From positions 1-38,473 of the forward strand of contig ONCT01000014.1 in NCBI GenBank assembly GCA_900316395.1: 38,473 nt of DNA, read 5' to 3'. Shown here one piece after another: positions 36,602-38,473 of this stretch. The translations under genes were made by a program, and so were the position numbers. The stretch comes from an uncultured Lachnospiraceae bacterium (GTDB lineage: Bacteria > Bacillota > Clostridia > Lachnospirales > Lachnospiraceae). The notes beneath the pieces were generated by a model that was not told where the DNA came from, did no database searches, and worked only from the letters and a program-made list of their open reading frames with translations. Numbering within the stretch: the first letter of the stretch is position 1; the number at the start of each line of letters is the position of its first letter.

Positions 36602-36982
36602 CTAAAACACACAAAAAAATGCATTTTTTATCCAATTGATATTATCTTCATCAATTGCAATTATATCAAAACGCATTGGATGATTAAGACTAATATTATT
36701 TTCTTTTATGTAGCCTATTGCTACCTTGCTAATATTCTTTCTTTTCTTATAATCAACTGCTTCTACAGCACTAACACTAGCCTTATTCTTTCTATACTTC
36801 ACCTCGCCAAAGCACAGATAATTCTTAAGATTACCATCTTCCATTACTGTATCATAATATATTATATCAATTTCACCAAATTTATGAAAATGATAATTCA
36901 TTGTTATTACTTTAATACCATTACTAATCAGATAATCTCTGGCTAATTCTTCATATCTTGTACCAATCTTCCTATTATTCAA
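36602..36982 (-). CDS. YraN family (UPF0102) nuclease-like protein
   Basis: The 126-residue protein has a restriction-endonuclease-like fold: GTRYEELARDYLISNG, GEIDIIYYD and FGEVKYRK, carrying the usual Glu/Asp/Glu-x-Lys site. Start chosen as TTG 36982 because GGGGAG lies seven bases upstream and the reading MNNRKIGTRYEE fits the family. The upstream TTG at 36997 would include the ribosome binding site. The cellular role is not established. Confidence 0.88.
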   Translation of the reverse strand: MNNRKIGTRYEELARDYLISNGIKVITMNYHFHKFGEIDIIYYDTVMEDGNLKNYLCFGEVKYRKNKASVSAVEAVDYKKRKNISKVAIGYIKENNISLNHPMRFDIIAIDEDNINWIKNAFFCVF

Positions 36983-37003
36983 ACAATATCTCCCCAAAAT
37001 GTA

Positions 37004-37327
37004 TTATTTAGGAACGTAGCCATCTAACTTAGCCTTTACTTTATCCATTCCATCAACAAATAGTAAGATTTCAGCAACCACCTCATATAATTCAGGTGGA
37101 ATAGCATCTCCTATATCCAGCTTAGATAATGTATCAGCCAATTTATTGTCCTTATAAAAAGGAACATCGCTTTCTTTAGCTTTTTCAATAATCTTCTCAG
37201 CTACGGCTCCTTTACCTGTTGCAAGAATTTTAGGCGCAACATCTCCAGGCTCAAATGCAAGTGCAACAGCCGTCTTATCCTTATCAACCTTATTAAGTTC
37301 TTTAGGCTTCCAGCTTTTTTCTGGCAT
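37004..37327 (-). CDS. Stand-alone FlhB C-terminal-domain protein (YlqH-like)
   Basis: The 107-residue protein matches the cytoplasmic tail of the flagellar export switch FlhB/YscU: AVALAFEPGDVAPKILATGKG, VPFYKDNKLADTLSKLDIGDAIPPELYEVVAEIL. It lacks membrane segments and the self-cleaving NPTH motif. AAGGAG lies about six bases before the ATG. A FliK-like gene is directly upstream, as for ylqG-ylqH in Bacillus subtilis. Its role outside flagella is unknown. Confidence 0.88.
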   Translation of the reverse strand: MPEKSWKPKELNKVDKDKTAVALAFEPGDVAPKILATGKGAVAEKIIEKAKESDVPFYKDNKLADTLSKLDIGDAIPPELYEVVAEILLFVDGMDKVKAKLDGYVPK

Positions 37328-37336
37328 GTGGTCTCC

Positions 37337-38473
37337 TTAGGCTCTAACGTCAAATGAATATCTAGATACAGGTGTTGTGGTACCACGGGTATCATGCTTT
37401 AAGAAATCTTCAACAAGGTTAACCTGCTTTCCTTCATTCTCAACATTGATATTACATGTATACCCCTTCTTTTCTATTCTCTTCTGTAATATATCCACAT
37501 TATTCATAATCAAATCATAGCTTGCATCATCCTCCATGTAGAACTTCGTATCTACATTTCGATTATGAAGCTTAACTGAAATATCAGTAGAACCCAGATG
37601 GTCCATATCAAAATGAAGAAATGCGCTTATTTCATCATCCTCTGACTTATTCATCTTGTTCTTATATACATAAAGCTCAGAATTAGTATTCTGGCTAGAC
37701 ATACGAATAGGCAATTGAACATAAGTAAAATTCTGATTAACCTGATTCATAAAATCAATATTACTTCTAATCTCTGATGTGGCCTTAGTCACCTGACTAT
37801 TAACCTTATTCATTTGAGCAGTAACCTGCTCTAATTGTCTCAATCCCATTTCAAGCTTCTCATATAATCTCTTCACAGGCTCACCCTTGGCAACATCAGC
37901 TGGATCTAATGTCCATTGTTGCTCGGTCATATTATTGATTAATGCCTTATAGGAATCACTTCCGAACAAATTCTTAATCATAGTGCGAGACACATTAACA
38001 TTTTCAATGTAATTAGCAAGACCCTTCATAAAGTCAGTAACATTAGCCTTCGGATTAATATTTCCATTCTCATCAATAAACTTGGAATTATTATTAAGAA
38101 AATCAGTATCGTTCTTAATCATCTCATTTAGAGCCTTGTATTGTGACTCTGTTAAGGTATTGCCTATGGAATTACGAGGATATGACTCCTGATTATATGT
38201 TGTATTAATATCAAGCCCAGTCATAGGTCGAGCATTACCCTCTGCATCTATTACCTGCGTATTATTAGTTGGAATATTAGTTGTCTGGTTATTAACCTGA
38301 TTAGACACATTCTGGCTATTAGGCTGAGGGTTATCAGCACTGTTGTTAACCTGCTGTATGAATGAATCTATTCCTTTACCTATGTTGGCTTTATTATCTG
38401 TTGCGTTATTGCCTGTAAGCTCTGATTCAGACAACGCAGCGCCTGGACCAGAATTATTAGTATTAGCATTATT
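37337..38473 (-). CDS. FliK-like (YlqG-like) protein, 5' end beyond the window
   Basis: The frame stays open to the window edge, and the TTG at 38434 lacks a ribosome binding site, so the true start is probably outside. The N-terminal third is Asn/Gln/Thr-rich and disordered. A helical middle (about 150-240 from that TTG; LEQVTAQMNKVNSQV) precedes a C-terminal domain like the FliK/Flg_hook domain (TYVQLPIRMSSQNTNSELYV, FLHFDMDHLGSTDISVKLHN). Paired with the FlhB-like gene downstream. No other flagellar gene is seen nearby. Confidence 0.8.
   Translation of the reverse strand, partial: NNANTNNSGPGAALSESELTGNNATDNKANIGKGIDSFIQQVNNSADNPQPNSQNVSNQVNNQTTNIPTNNTQVIDAEGNARPMTGLDINTTYNQESYPRNSIGNTLTESQYKALNEMIKNDTDFLNNNSKFIDENGNINPKANVTDFMKGLANYIENVNVSRTMIKNLFGSDSYKALINNMTEQQWTLDPADVAKGEPVKRLYEKLEMGLRQLEQVTAQMNKVNSQVTKATSEIRSNIDFMNQVNQNFTYVQLPIRMSSQNTNSELYVYKNKMNKSEDDEISAFLHFDMDHLGSTDISVKLHNRNVDTKFYMEDDASYDLIMNNVDILQKRIEKKGYTCNINVENEGKQVNLVEDFLKHDTRGTTTPVSRYSFDVRA

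Overview
The window looks like a chromosomal segment of a low-GC Firmicute of the class Clostridia, most likely the family Lachnospiraceae (a Coprococcus-like genome is my guess). The reasons are AT-rich intergenic DNA, strong AGGAGG-type ribosome binding sites, SigA-type promoters with a 17-bp spacer, HrcA/CIRCE control of groESL, and gene neighbours typical of that family. I saw no tRNA, rRNA, CRISPR array, prophage or insertion sequence. Almost everything from 3.6 kb down and from 6.3 kb up is on the minus strand.

Layout. (1) 1-663 is an in-frame chimera of an EF-G-type GTPase N-terminus and a GC-rich acyl-CoA dehydrogenase; I suspect an assembly joint. (2) 802-3641 holds a two-component system, a small membrane protein and a secreted acidic Asp/Tyr/Trp-repeat protein, with a candidate regulator site upstream. 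(3) 3849-6258 is tyrA-aroA on the plus strand. (4) 6264-12715 holds a lipoprotein and an aryl-acid operon: AMP-dependent ligase, iorA, iorB, a phenylacetate-CoA-ligase-like gene and a tandem ACT protein. (5) 12847-15826 holds thrS, a SEC-C protein and a small membrane protein. (6) 15933-23256 holds a GldF/GldG-like ABC system, purA, a DegV protein and groES-groEL. (7) 23390-38473 is a nearly gapless minus-strand run of more than 15 kb: FliK-like and FlhB-like orphan proteins, yraN, der, plsY, dut, a phosphoribosyltransferase-like gene, a second type IIA topoisomerase (parE/parC-like), a folate block (folC, HD protein, folP, folB-folK), a CPBP protease, a DUF2974 hydrolase and an Rrf2 regulator.

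How the genes work together. TyrA and AroA serve aromatic amino acid synthesis. The neighbouring IorAB, CoA ligase and ACT genes could interconvert aryl-acetates and aryl-pyruvates, so this part of the window may be an aromatic acid/amino acid island.

The most interesting non-coding signal is a family of three large hairpins (8596-8659, 12739-12812, 15511-15577). Their roughly 20-nt loop is nearly invariant while the paired stems differ completely in sequence. All three face the same way relative to the gene downstream: the two CoA ligases and a small membrane protein. This looks like an undescribed structured cis element. A second candidate structured RNA, with a GNRA tetraloop and apparent tandem G-A pairs, lies between the two topoisomerase genes (31402-31480).
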